DNA of 57,910 nt from Amanita rubescens (GCA_015039365.1 WION01000326.1:1-57910), one strand, 5' to 3'. Positions 32,771 to 43,761 are shown, counted from the first letter of the stretch. The notes: generated by a model not told the origin, from the letters alone. Program-made: numbers and translations.

Positions 32771-33726
32771 GATGAACCTGTGGTCCTAGTCAGCAAGCGC
32801 ACTTCAGAGTGAAAGTAGATGACCCACTATTGAATTTGGAGATGTGAGGTTTGAAGATGGGGAGTATGACGGTCAATTCACCTGTATTTATACCTTTGGA
32901 GCCATCTGCTACGCGCCATATTGGCATGTTCTGTGTTTGCATTTCTTCTCGTTCTGGATCTGTTTGTCATCTTCCATGTCTTCTGTCTATCCAAATGGAC
33001 TGATAAAAGAACCATTGATGACTGGGTATGCGAGAGATGCAATCAGAAGTGGAAGCCCGTGAAATCCCGAATCCAGACCGGAAAAGAAGGGCACCGGTTT
33101 GAACACGCGTCAAACGTGAGTATACGCCAAGCCGTCTCTTCTATAACCAATATAGAACTCGCAGTATTATTTTAACATTGGGTCACTTGACACGCCACAT
33201 CGTTCACATTGCTGGCTACTCACTTTGACAGATGAAGAATTTTGGATGGCCTCGATGATGACGGTAACATTTATAGCGCGTGGGACTTGCACAGCCCCAC
33301 GCTTCCATCAACTCATAATTCGAGAAATGGCGCTTCCGCGCCCTCCAGAATCGAGTCACTACTGGCTTAGAGAGCGACTTCGCTTTTTTGCACATCGCAC
33401 TATGCAACGAGCATCGTGATCGCGTCGTAATCATTTCTTTCACCAGAATACACTGAGAGAATGTTTTTGTACTCAGTTGCCAACAACTTACCATATTGTC
33501 TTAAAATAGTTCACTAAAGGGTGCTTGATACGGAAGATTGACACAAAGCGAAGGCGTGCCCTCACCCTGTGAGTCGCAGGTGATCAGGTCCTGAGTGTTC
33601 GGAGCTTAATCAAACTGGCTTCTGTCATTATAAAATAGACTCGTGAGAGACTTCCCATGCGGACATAGGCGTGGAACAAATATATTTCAATTACCGGGCC
33701 CAAGCGGCTTCGTCAAACGTGAATCG

Positions 33727-34071
33727 TGATTGCACATTACTTGCTATTGCGACATTATCTGCCAAGGATCGCACAAAAGATCGCAACATTTGCGACTTGA
33801 CCTCCCAAGTTTCCTCAAAGGGTAGATTCTGATCTGGGATTGAATCGGCGGTCTAGAAGTGACATCCAAAACAGAGAACAGATGCTGATCACTGCGAAGA
33901 CCTGAGCAACATTTGCGATTCGAGGACCTGTCTGCTTCCGAATGGCTTCTCTAGAGTTTCCTAGTTTCCGACATATCTATGTACATCATGGGGCCTGTTC
34001 AATAATTAATAATTGACAGACAGGAAGCATGGAAGACGAAAATTGGAGCAAAAACAAAAGTCATGCGGCTA
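33727..34071. repeat. Segment inverted relative to 41691-42029
   Basis: In D1 this 345-bp segment begins TGATTGCACATTAC and ends GTCATGCGGCTA; in D2 the same segment begins TAGCCGCATGAC and ends GTGCAATCA. The flanks (GTGAATCG on the left, GAAGTTCTC on the right) are collinear in both blocks, so this is a clean local inversion. The older copy at 4100-4480 agrees with the D1 orientation. Confidence 0.82.
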
Positions 34072-34171
34072 GAAGTTCTCAGGTGGTTACCTTCTCGTGA
34101 GATACATCCACTCCATAAATGGGGTGTTAAATGTTACGGATCTGGACAGAGGGCACGTATTCTTTGAAAGT

Positions 34172-34570
34172 GATGGCGCAAGTTTGACAAAGAGGATTTT
34201 TCCATTCCTGGAACAGCTCATATTGAGACGTGGCGCGCAGAAGGATACCGCATCAGTGAGAACTTTTCTATGCACCGAAGAACCATGCGGGCAGATGATA
34301 GACTTCCTGAGTGAGGTTTCGTCCGTCAGATGCGCCATTGACCCTCTTTCGCCCCTTCATCGAATCAACACTGTACGATAACAGGTCAAAAGCACTGAAA
34401 TAGCTCTTATCTGTGTTCTGTCGAGATAGCACCCGTATGCATGGCCTCGTTGGGAGATGAGAAACGATGCGAATTTGTACAAAGCTTGGATGCGGATGAG
34501 ATGACTCTGAGATACGAGTAGATGTCATCCACATGAATCACGACCGGGATAGACCACGCAAGCACCGTAC
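34172..34570 (+). pseudogene. NMD3 fragment with intron retained
   Basis: Homologous to NMD3 exon 2 from about 21341, the whole second intron (21529-21586) and the start of exon 3, then after an internal deletion to the C-terminal codons and stop near 22604. Frame is broken and large parts are missing. Intron retention shows DNA-level copying. Confidence 0.8.
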
Positions 34571-36525
34571 GGTAAACCTCATGTCAAAATCCGAAATGAC
34601 TTGGTATATGACATGACAATATTCCGAGGCCTGAAAGGACTCGGTCTCTTCCTGGTGCGGCTTTATCCGACCAATTGACCGGCGAGACCCGAGACACACT
34701 AGTGCGCACGGTATTTTCCGGCACAAACGTCCCTGGACAGATGCGAGACATAACACAGGTCGTGCGGCGAGACGCAACACTACGCCTCTTGGATGAGACC
34801 TAAGTGCTAGGTGTGCCCAATGCGCATACATCGACAGGTTTGTTTACATTCAACGCTATATCGACAATTCCTTGACCCTTATGAACAGCGCCCGACTCTG
34901 GACATGTTCCTGAGGACGTTCATGTCTCTCCTACCGTTACACAACAGCAAAAGACGGCTAATGTATCGGATGACATCCTTTTGCCTCAATTGCCGCCAGC
35001 TCCCTTGCAGCAAACCATCCCTCTCCCGGACGTCACGTCTGACAGCGAAGCGCCAGGTCCCCCTACTAAGTCAACTCCTTCGCAGCCTGTCGTAGTTCTC
35101 TCGTAATCACATTCGCTAAGACAAGCTAACGCCAGGAAATAGGTTGCCCTTGAGCATTGATAAAACCGTGAGCATCGCTTTCGCATTCGTTACCGTTTTC
35201 TAAACAATGGTCACTGTTACAGACCTTAGCTGTACTGCTACGTCAGCATCCGCATTCTCGGCTGTAGTCATTTCTGCCTACCTTTATTGTTTTTTGGTTA
35301 TGTGGATGGGTCTATCACCGCTGGACGTCCTGGCATCTGTGCTTACGAATTGTTGATGGTTGGGAAATCGATAAATGCGTCGGTCAAAACGATCCTTCAA
35401 CGCGTTATGGATGATGATAGGTTAACAGACGTGTGTTGGCAGTCTGGTGACAGCGCACATCTGCAGCCACGATTTCTAGAAAAAATCTTTCTGACCCAAT
35501 TTTATTAAGAACGTATGGAGGTAAATACCTTGCTCTACATGCTAGAATAACTGTTGAATAACTCTACCTTTGACAGGAATACATTCGAAGAACACTACGA
35601 ATAGACGACAGTCGAGGATAAAAATTTGAAGGCCAATTTCCAGTCAATGGAACCAGAATTACGTTTCCATACCAGGCCCATGACGGAGTGCTCAAGATTT
35701 GATTTTTATAAGGTGAGAAGGCCGTTTGATCTTCGTCAAAAATGATAAAACATTGCAGTGTGTTGTGGGCGCATAAAAGCGGGATTTGTCTAGAGTATGT
35801 TCTTTCGCGCGATGCCCACTCAATTACACCACTACGATCAATTCTTTCTGAAATGGGCACAACCAACGGTTGGTGACAACTGATGCTGAAAAGAAGACCC
35901 AAAAAAGTAGTGTTATCAGACTCCTGTAAAATACACGTTAGAAACTCCCATATCTTGCTGGTGTTTTGAACCGGAAAAACGCGAGACACGCTAGCCCGAG
36001 GGCGGACGGCATTTTCCCGAACATCGCCAGACGCGAGACAACGCGCTACGCGGCTTGGAACAAAATATGGGTCGTCCTCTTAACTTCCAATTTATCAAAA
36101 CATCAAGCGTTAGAGTCTGTCTCTTATTTGATGACGATCCCTATCCATAGACGTTTCCATTCCGACGGAGAACATTCCCGGTGATAAGACCGATATGATG
36201 ATGACGATTATCCCTTGCTGCGTCTTCTGCTTGTCCTCTCAGCCACTTATTACGTATATTTTTCTTAGCATATATCATGGACATATTGCAAGGCAGTGCA
36301 CGTGAATGTGGCCTCGGACCATGCCACGCGATGCGGTGGCCCACATCTCAAGTACTTAACATCGCGAACGTCGAAGTGCCTGTAGTAACGTGCTGGCAAT
36401 TGCCGGATCTCCAAATATGTCACAACATAGTCTGCTTTCTGCACGGGCCTCATATAAGTATAGGAGCTATGTTTCTGCTGACCAGCAGGTTAATACCGGT
36501 AAATGTAGACCGTCCCCATGAGCCA
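34571..36525. other. Unassigned region between duplications
   Basis: About 2 kb without a supported gene. At about 34903-35105 a forward frame reads as a Pro/Ser/Thr-rich tail (PEDVHVSPTVTQQQ, then LPQLPPAPLQQTIPLP, ending VVVLS stop); it lacks a start and looks like the 3' end of some gene, perhaps another captured piece. The rest shows nothing recognisable. Confidence 0.45.
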
Positions 36526-36690
36526 TTAGATGATGCCTTCGACGGGGCCTTCTCTTACCCATGTCGCTAGGGTGTCGCCAATGACGGAGTTGAGGAGTGT
36601 CATGGCGGGGATGGCTGCGAGGGAGAAGACGGGTCGACCAGCGCGAGGGCGGGGTATGACTTCGCCGTAGCCGATGGTCACGTAGGTGCT
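36526..36690 (-). pseudogene. Fragment of a two-pore potassium channel (TOK1-like)
   Basis: Reverse-strand codons read YVTIGYGEVIPRPRAGRPVF, then IPAMTLLNSVIGDT and WVREG. T-I-G-Y-G is the potassium selectivity filter, and the sequence after it matches the pore-to-last-helix region of fungal TOK1 outward rectifiers. Only about 50 codons are present, ending abruptly at the NUP188-derived segment, so it is a scrap and not a gene. Confidence 0.65.
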
Positions 36691-38757
36691 TCTCTTCTCA
36701 AGAATCGGCTGCGGGCTTATCTCGTGAACGGCGAGGAGAAGCAAGAACAGGCGTTCCAAGTCGAGAAATTCCTCATGTCCGTTAATCTTAGCTTGTCGCT
36801 TACCCATACGCAAACGTCTCTGACTGAGTCTTGGAAAACCTTGCTACGTCAAGTCATTCCGTACTTGCGCGGTGACGACAAAGTACGACCACATCTCCTT
36901 TCCATCACGTCTTCGATATCGTTCGCAATCGCGGACGAGAAGCGATCTGGAGACATGATGGCATCGATCCACGGCACTCGGCTGTCTTTGTTACTCGCAA
37001 TCCTGGAGCTTTCGTGGTTCTCGGCAAAGGACAGCGCTGATGAGATCAAGTCATTTATAGAGATCGTTCAAAATGTTCATAATATCGTCCTCAACGAGGC
37101 TCAGCCTCCAGCAAGCTCATTCTTGGGAAGACTGTCGAAACCCTTCCATGCGGTGCTGCTGCAGATTGTATATTTCTGTTCACGCCAAGGGAGAAGTCTT
37201 GCTCGGAGTCCGAAGACGCTGAAAGCAGATCAGAGATTGACGTTACTATCGATGGTCGAGGCCACACTTAATCTTGTCATCGACGCGCTTCAGATTGTTT
37301 TTACTTCTGCGCGCACCAAAAGGGACGTCGAGCTCGATAAAGACATGGAACTGCTTGTGGCCGTTTCTGAACAATGCACTCGGAAGGACTTGAACCTGTC
37401 TTCGACTTTATGGCTTGCTCGTTGTCAAGAAACAGACGTCATTCGGTCTAGCCTTGATCTATACACCCACATTGATCTCGTCGGGCTCTCAGACCTGCCA
37501 CTCCTCGTTTCCCGCAAGCAACCACTCACATTCTTCTTTTCCACATGGCGTTGGTCAGCAATCCGACGGCAGCAGAGAGATTCGCAAGTGAAGGAGTGCT
37601 AGCAGCGTACAGTAACAACACCATCAGTACAGCCATTAGCGCAGGTCTCCTTGACGTGTCACTGCCAGAGCTCCCCGGTGAAACAGCGCGTATTGCTCGA
37701 TGCTAGCAATAGTAGCGGTCGTCATCTTTTCCCTTGGCATCAGTCACCATTACTTCAACGCTGAAGCAGCCGGATTCGTTCAACTATATGGCAACCAAAT
37801 ATCGCGAGCTTTCTCTTGGACGGTTGGCGATGCGATTACATGGCCCCTTCTCGAGGAGATGGAACAGGTGATCGCACTATTCTACGCTATCGCTGCCAGC
37901 ACCCCTGGCAGATCGTCGAAACCCCATCCAGCAGGAGAGGAGATTCTTCGCGCGTTCACCATCAGCGGCCTCAAGTTGCTACAACAATTGAACTACGCCA
38001 TCACACATCCTAACCACTTGGCGAGCCTCTTGGAGCCAGCAACGTCTGAAGAACGCGCCGTATTGGAGAAAGAGCAGAGTAATACACAAGCTGGCTTTGA
38101 TCCGCTGAAGCGGCCTCTCATTCTTCAGCTCGTGCACCGCCTGTTCAAACTATCGAGCAACATTCTTGAAACGTCAGCCGCGCTGATACCGTGTTGGTCT
38201 TGTCCCAAGATGACTGGCCGTTGCAAGAAGCCGTCGTAGTACTGGTAAATCCCCTTTTACCCCTTGACGAAGCGATATCTGACCTTGTTTCTTTAGCACT
38301 CCAAGGTTGTCCCGGGTGAACCAGCGTCAATGGGCACCCTACTCGAGCTTGGGAACTGCACACTCGATGTCCTCCGAGATTTAGTCAACCGACCCGCTGG
38401 ACAGAGTATCCTTCCTATGGAAGCAATAACAACGCGATCCGGCGATCCAGGACTCGATGTGCGGCAGGGCGTGCTTACTGCGAGGCGGAATCTAGAGACG
38501 GTTTTGACGTATGCGGTGACGCAACTGGCCATGTGGCTGTTGAAGCCGGACTTTGAGTCCTCTACTATCCATGGAAGCGAGTCGATGACCGTAGATGGGG
38601 GAGCAGATGATGAAAAAATGGATGGAAAGGAACACCGTTCGCACGCCAGACCGCCGTCAACGTCGTTGGCAGAACGGGTACGGAGAGGTGTGACGGGAGA
38701 GATTGCGGCGGACTTGCAGGCGTTGATCACAAGCGAAACCGGTCATCGAGAAATCGG
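36691..38757 (+). pseudogene. Partial NUP188 copy
   Basis: Copies NUP188 from about 16935 to about 19036 at high identity, including the last intron (38240-38296 region). It lacks the first two-thirds of the gene and the last 30 codons. Internal deletions break the frame: about 10 bp near 37526, 15 bp near 37682 and 11 bp near 38175. The left junction is to the channel fragment, the right junction directly to block D2. Open frames within it (for example 36724-37602) are remnants. Confidence 0.9.
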
Positions 38758-39815
38758 AAAGGCTGTTATTGATGCATAACCATGCGAAACTGGGGGACAA
38801 GCCGTCTCACCCGGCACTTTATGTGGGTGATCTTAATGACGCCCAGATGGCCACACTCCCTTTCGCAATAATGACGAACTAGTTTGGAAATAGCAAAGAC
38901 GACTCACTTGGATGTTTTAATTCTACCCCATAAGTAGCACACATCGAGGTGAGATGATGACATTTCAAAGCGCTTTGCCTTCTCTAGAAGTGCATTCAAG
39001 CGAGGATCTGATTTGATTCAAAGGTAACAGACAGAAGGCATGGAAAATGATGGACAGGGCGAATGGACGAGACTGCACGATCCTCGCCATGTTTCAATAC
39101 AGTATCTGCCGAACACAGTGTCGCGACATTCGGCCTATTGCAATTCATCCGCTAACCGGAAGCGTTGAGTCATGGAATGGCAGCCGGGGGGCTTGGAAAT
39201 GGTCCTTACCGACAGCGATGGGCCTACTATACCCGTCTCATGCCTTCCTTTAGACGCAACGATGGACGTCGGCAAGTGACTGCCGCTCTGTGCCTCACAA
39301 CATAAGTCCTATGTGATGAATTGTGGCGGCAGCCGAAACCAGCGTATGGTAGACTGTAGTTGGCAAATGGCATGCGCTATTTTAACATGTTTTCTGTCTC
39401 GCACGCTATATGTTTGCGTAACTAGATTACAGCGATCAACGAGTTACAAAATCTAGGCATATGTATACGAATATACCAATTCTCGGGAGGGACTCGGAGT
39501 ACTATGATGCGCGCCCTGGGCTATTGGAAGAAAAGCTGGAGTTTGCGTTTAAGAGGCAAGTTTTAGCCGCTGGCCATCAGTTTTTGAGCCAGATAAAGAT
39601 CGCTCAGTATGCTGGTACGTAGGCTCGAGATGGCTAACAGTCTGATCACAGTCATCACACCAGCAAACTCGAAAAAAAACATGAATCAATACATTGCAAT
39701 GTACAAAAACGGTCTCGATCAACTATTTAGCTGGCAACGAGCTAGATCAAATCTATCAGATTCATTCGGTAACTCCATGAAATTAAACAAACCAAGTGTT
39801 TCGTAGCTTGCGCAT

Positions 39816-40169
39816 TTAGTCGTCCTCCTTGGCCTCAAACCATTTGCCCAGACCAGTAACGGCTTGCCTCTCGTCGATCGGGATGTCGAGTTTGCCTGAG
39901 ATTTCCATATTAATGTCGCCCTCGTTTTTGAGTTCGAGCTTGAAGGAGTCTACGCCCACGAAGGAAGATTGCCCAGTAGGACCGACGGTGATCTCGTATG
40001 CGCCGTTGAGCTCTGAGAGATTATAGTATTTCAGGGAGGCTTCGCCGGACTTGAAGCGCGTGACTCCTGTCGTGAAGGAGCCAGCGAACTTCTTGGAGTG
40101 TCCTTCAACTTTGAATATGGCGTTGAAGTTGTTACCGATGCCTTCGATTCTACCTTTGGCGGTGGGCAT
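39816..40169 (-). CDS. Small beta-rich family protein (117 aa), diverged copy of 5438
   Basis: Intact reverse-strand member in block D2. It differs from the 5438 and 32417 proteins at roughly a dozen sites (GNNFNAIFKVEGHSKKF, TTGVTRFKSGEASLKYYN, GLGKWF) but keeps the full frame and acidic tail, which suggests it is still under selection. Leader intron 40177-40226 is kept (GTGGGT donor). Function unknown. Confidence 0.83.
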   Translation of the reverse strand: MPTAKGRIEGIGNNFNAIFKVEGHSKKFAGSFTTGVTRFKSGEASLKYYNLSELNGAYEITVGPTGQSSFVGVDSFKLELKNEGDINMEISGKLDIPIDERQAVTGLGKWFEAKEDD

Positions 40170-40887
40170 GATGAACCTGTGGTCCTAGTCAGCAAGCGCA
40201 CTTCAGAGCAAAAGTAGATGACCCACTATTGAATTTGGAGAAGTGAGGTTTGAAGATGGGGAGTATGACGGTCAATTCACCTGTATTTATACCTTTGGAG
40301 CCATCTGCTACACGCCATATATGTTCTGCGTTTACGTTTCTTCTCGTTCTGGATCTGTTTGTTATCTTCCATGTCTTCTGTCTATCCAAATGAACTAGTT
40401 CTTCCAGATGGAAGAACCATTGATGACTGGGTATGCATTGAGCGATGCAATCAGAAATCCCGAATCCAAACTGGAGAAGAATGGCACCGGTTTGAACACG
40501 CGCCAAACCTGAGTACCTCGATGTTGACGACGGTATGGCATTTTACATTTAAAATTATAGCGCGTGGGACTTGTCACGGTTACATAACTCTTCCAGAATC
40601 GAGTCACTGGCTTAGAGAGCGAATTCGCTTTGTTACCAGGCTTTGCACATCGCGCTATGCAACGAGCATCGTGATCGCGTCGTAATCATTTCTTTCACCA
40701 GAATAGACTGAGAGAATGGTTTTGTACTCAGTTGCCAACAACTTACCACATTGCCTTAAAATAGCACATTAAAGGGTGCTTGATACGGAAGATTGACACA
40801 AAGCGAAGGCGTGCCCTGTGAGTCGCAGGTGATCAGGCCCTGAGTGTTCGGAGCTTAATCAAACGTGGCTTCTGTCATTATAAAATA

Positions 40888-41600
40888 CTACCCTAGATCA
40901 GGAATTTGAACGGTCCCCTAACTATAGATTTTGAACAGCCCATTTTCTTCTGTCTTTCTCAAGATAGGACTTTGCACGTAAGTCTAAAAAATCTGGTAAA
41001 TTCATACCACTTAGTTTACAACCCAATGAGTATACCGTATGATACCGAGAGAGAATTATGGAATTTCAATGCCCACAGGCAGCAATTTATGCATCAGGGA
41101 CTGAAAATGGTCGAAGGTGACAGGTAGATCCCTCAAGATCATGACGTCCTCTACCCTTCAAACTCTTGTGGCTTTGTAACATCATGTATCACTATCTCAT
41201 ATCCGAAATATAAACCAAACGGACTGGTGGAAGCTCTTCCACCCTCAGTAATGGGAGATTGACGCGTGACAATACCTTACCATGCCGTGTTTAGACTCCG
41301 ACTTAACACTCATTACGATGCGTAGCACCATGCCATGTCAAAGCAAAGCGCTTGAAAGCTATATTGTCCACTGAAAACTGACTATAATGATTCCGAAACC
41401 AAGGAAACCCAACGCTGAATTCGACATGAATTCAACGTGCTTTGCGGAGTTTGATTGTCTGGTATGACGGAGCGTGACAGTGTTTGTTCAAATTCCTGGT
41501 CAGGACACAGGATTGTCCAGCATTTGGGAACTACGAATGTATTGCAGGACTGTAGTCATGGCATCTTTTTCCCATTTGAGAAAGACTGAGGTGAATCGGA
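40888..41600. other. D2-specific segment, no supported gene
   Basis: Present in D2 between TCATTATAAAATA and GTGAGAGACTTCCC; D1 joins these directly. The ends show ATACT on both sides, possibly a short duplication, but no terminal inverted repeats were seen. Either an insertion in D2 or a deletion in D1. Confidence 0.45.
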
Positions 41601-41690
41601 TACTTGTGAGAGACTTCCCATGCAGACATAGGCGTGGAACAAATATATTTCAATTCCCGGGCCCAAACGGCTTTCGTCAAACGTGAATCG

Positions 41691-42029
41691 TAGCCGCATG
41701 ACTTTTGTTTTTGCTCCTGTTTTCGTCTTCCATGCTTCTATGCTTCCTGTCTGTCAATTATCGAACAGCCCCATGTACATTGATGGAATCTCGCAAGGGA
41801 AACTAGAGAAGTCAGAAGCAGACAGGTCCTCGAATCGCAAATGTTGCTCAGGTCTTCTGATCAGCATCTGTTCTCCGTTTTGGTCACTTCTAGACCGCCG
41901 ATTCAATCCCAGATCAGAATCTACCCTTTAAGGAAACTTGAGAGGTCAAGTCGCAAATGTTGCGATCTTTTGTGTGATCCTTGGCAGATAATGTCGCAAT
42001 ATACCACTATGGCAAGTAATGTGCAATCA
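41691..42029. repeat. Inverted counterpart of 33727-34071
   Basis: Same segment as 33727-34071 in opposite orientation within otherwise collinear flanks. Confidence 0.82.
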
Positions 42030-42113
42030 GAAGAAGTTCTCAGGTAATTACCTTCTCGTGAGATGCATCCACTCCATAAATGGGGTGTTAAATGTTACGG
42101 ACAGAGGGCACGT

Positions 42114-42330
42114 ATGGTGCAAGTTTGACAAAGAGGATTTTTCCATTCCTGGAACAACTCATATTGAGAAGTGGCGCGCAGAAGGATACCGCATCAGTGA
42201 GGACTTTTCTACGCACCGAAGAACTATGCGGGCAGATGATAGATTTCCTGAGTGAGGTTTCATCCGTTAGATGCGCCATTGACCCTCTTTCACCCCATCA
42301 TCGAACCAACACCGTACGATAACGGGTCAA
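42114..42330 (+). pseudogene. NMD3 fragment, second copy
   Basis: Homologous to NMD3 from about 21341 to about 21600 with the second intron retained, and to 34172-34400 in D1. It stops earlier than the D1 fragment, at the end of the duplication. Confidence 0.8.
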
Positions 42331-42939
42331 AAGCACTCAAGTAGGCTTTGGGCTGCTTGGATGTCTCGCGTGTCGCCGTTGCCTCACAACGCCGCGAGTA
42401 GATGTCTCGTGAATTGCGCGTATCGCCGTTACAGTAAGCAAACTACAACTCGTGCGGTTACTACTCCAAAACCTGCCTCACCCGCATCGGAAGCGCTGCA
42501 CCTCCGAGTTCACCAGCCACTTTTGGGCGGGACGCTTGTCCAACCCCATTTCCTGCCCATTCACAAGTTTGAAAGAAAAGGTTCGGATGAGAACGGACAG
42601 AACAACCGAGTTGAAATGATCGTAGTTTCAAAGTGTGAAAGTCAAGAGTGACGTTTTCCCGATGAATAGGGAATCCAACTTATCTACAGTCTCTCTCACC
42701 CTTATTACTCGTGTGAACACCTGCGTCGAATCACCGCATCATCGCATCTTGTCCTCTTCTAACGCGGAGGCTGACAGCCAGGATATTTGGGACCAGCCCA
42801 TTGCCATTCTTCCTTGACACAATCATATGCCTCCTCACAGCATTTTCCGTCTTTGTTCTGAAATGCATCTGAATAAAGAAGCAGTGAATGAAGAGATAAA
42901 TTTCGTACAATTTCCAGATGTGTCTTTTCACGAAACTGA
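42331..42939. other. Unassigned region
   Basis: No recognisable protein; a forward frame at 42361-42651 has no support beyond being open. Confidence 0.4.
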
Positions 42940-43515
42940 TGAGCTGAAATGAATGGATAGAGTGAAGATTAGCATACCGGCAATTCACGCCATGCCTTAT
43001 GCCATGTCTGATAATCGTATTTTTTGTAGGCATAAACCATCCATATCCTCTCGGATGCAATCCTCGTGCCAATTGACTTTCCCAGGGGGCTGATAAATGA
43101 ATGAATGGATACAGGAAAGAATGGCTTACTGGCTCAGGACCCCACTTCCCGTTGGGCAAAAACATAAGGTTTGACATCGTCGTGCCATATGCCTTTTCCA
43201 GAAGCTGATAAATGAATAGATGGATACAGAGAACTTGAATGGCACACCGGTATATGACCCCACTTCTGGTTTGGCAAAAACATAAGCCTCGATATCACCG
43301 TGCCAATTGGCTTTTCCAGAGGGCTGATCAATAAACGAATGAATGCAGAGAAGAATGGCATACCGGCTTAGCACCCCACTGGTCGTTCGGCAGAAGCATA
43401 CGCCCTGATATCTCTGTGCCAATTGGCTTTTCAAGAAGCTGATAAATAAATGAATGGATACGGCGAAGAATGGCATACCGGCTTAGGACCCCACTTCCCG
43501 GTCGGCAAAAGCATA
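42940..43515. repeat. Minisatellite, unit about 115-120 bp
   Basis: About five degenerate tandem copies. The landmark GGCATACCGG-like string recurs at about 42972, 43123, 43242, 43359 and 43473 (spacing 151, 119, 117, 114). Each later unit runs GCTGATAAATGAATG, then the landmark, GACCCCACTT, GGCAAAAACATA and GTGCCAATTGGCTTTTC. Reverse-strand open frames across it simply translate the repeat. Confidence 0.82.
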
Positions 43516-43575
43516 CACCCTGGCTGTTGGGAATTCCATGGCAGACGTGATTTAACTTTTTCCAAAACCCTTGCT

Positions 43576-43761
43576 CTAGCAGAGCATGACGCTCGTTTCT
43601 ACAAGGGGACGATTAGAGTAGAATTCTTCATTAACATCGCAAGAGCATACTGCTATGGCCAATCCATCACCGCCTTCGCTACGAGTTTTCAGGTGCATAG
43701 GTGAAGCACTTATAGTCCATGACAAAATCAAGAGGGTAGTAATAGATAAGAAGAGACGCAT
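43576..43761 (-). CDS. Possible small secreted protein (61 aa)
   Basis: A reverse-strand frame starting MRLFLSITTLLILSWTISA followed by SPMHLKTR: a classical signal peptide with a plausible cleavage site and two nearby cysteines (CSC). It is short, has no known relatives by eye and may be only one exon. It lies just right of the minisatellite. Confidence 0.3.
   Translation of the reverse strand: MRLFLSITTLLILSWTISASPMHLKTRSEGGDGLAIAVCSCDVNEEFYSNRPLVETSVMLC

Larger units (their letters stand above)
30593..34400. repeat. Segmental duplication block D1
   Basis: Direct repeat of 38759-42330. Both start AAGGCTGTTAT and share, in order, a 160-bp stretch, a CATGGAATGGCAGCCGG-like region, the TATGTATACGA region, a reverse-strand family gene, its upstream region and NMD3-derived sequence. 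D1 carries a 650-bp MITE that D2 lacks. D2 lacks about 120 bp present here near 31800-31925, and D1 lacks about 715 bp present in D2 at 40888-41600. A 345-bp segment has opposite orientation in the two blocks. Confidence 0.82.
38759..42330. repeat. Segmental duplication block D2
   Basis: Second copy of the block at 30593-34400, in the same orientation, starting directly after the NUP188 copy. It preserves the empty insertion site of the 650-bp MITE at 38931-38932 and carries a 715-bp segment (40888-41600) missing from D1. Confidence 0.82.

Noticed and set aside
30593..42330. Helitron or Pack-MULE as the carrier of the captured gene fragments
   Set aside because: Captured fragments fit the idea, but I found neither TC...CTRR ends with a hairpin nor shared terminal inverted repeats around the fragments.
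42940..43515. CRISPR-like array or a repeat-protein gene
   Set aside because: Units are long, degenerate and contiguous without spacers, and the genome is eukaryotic. The reverse-strand frames just translate the repeat and have no supporting gene structure.
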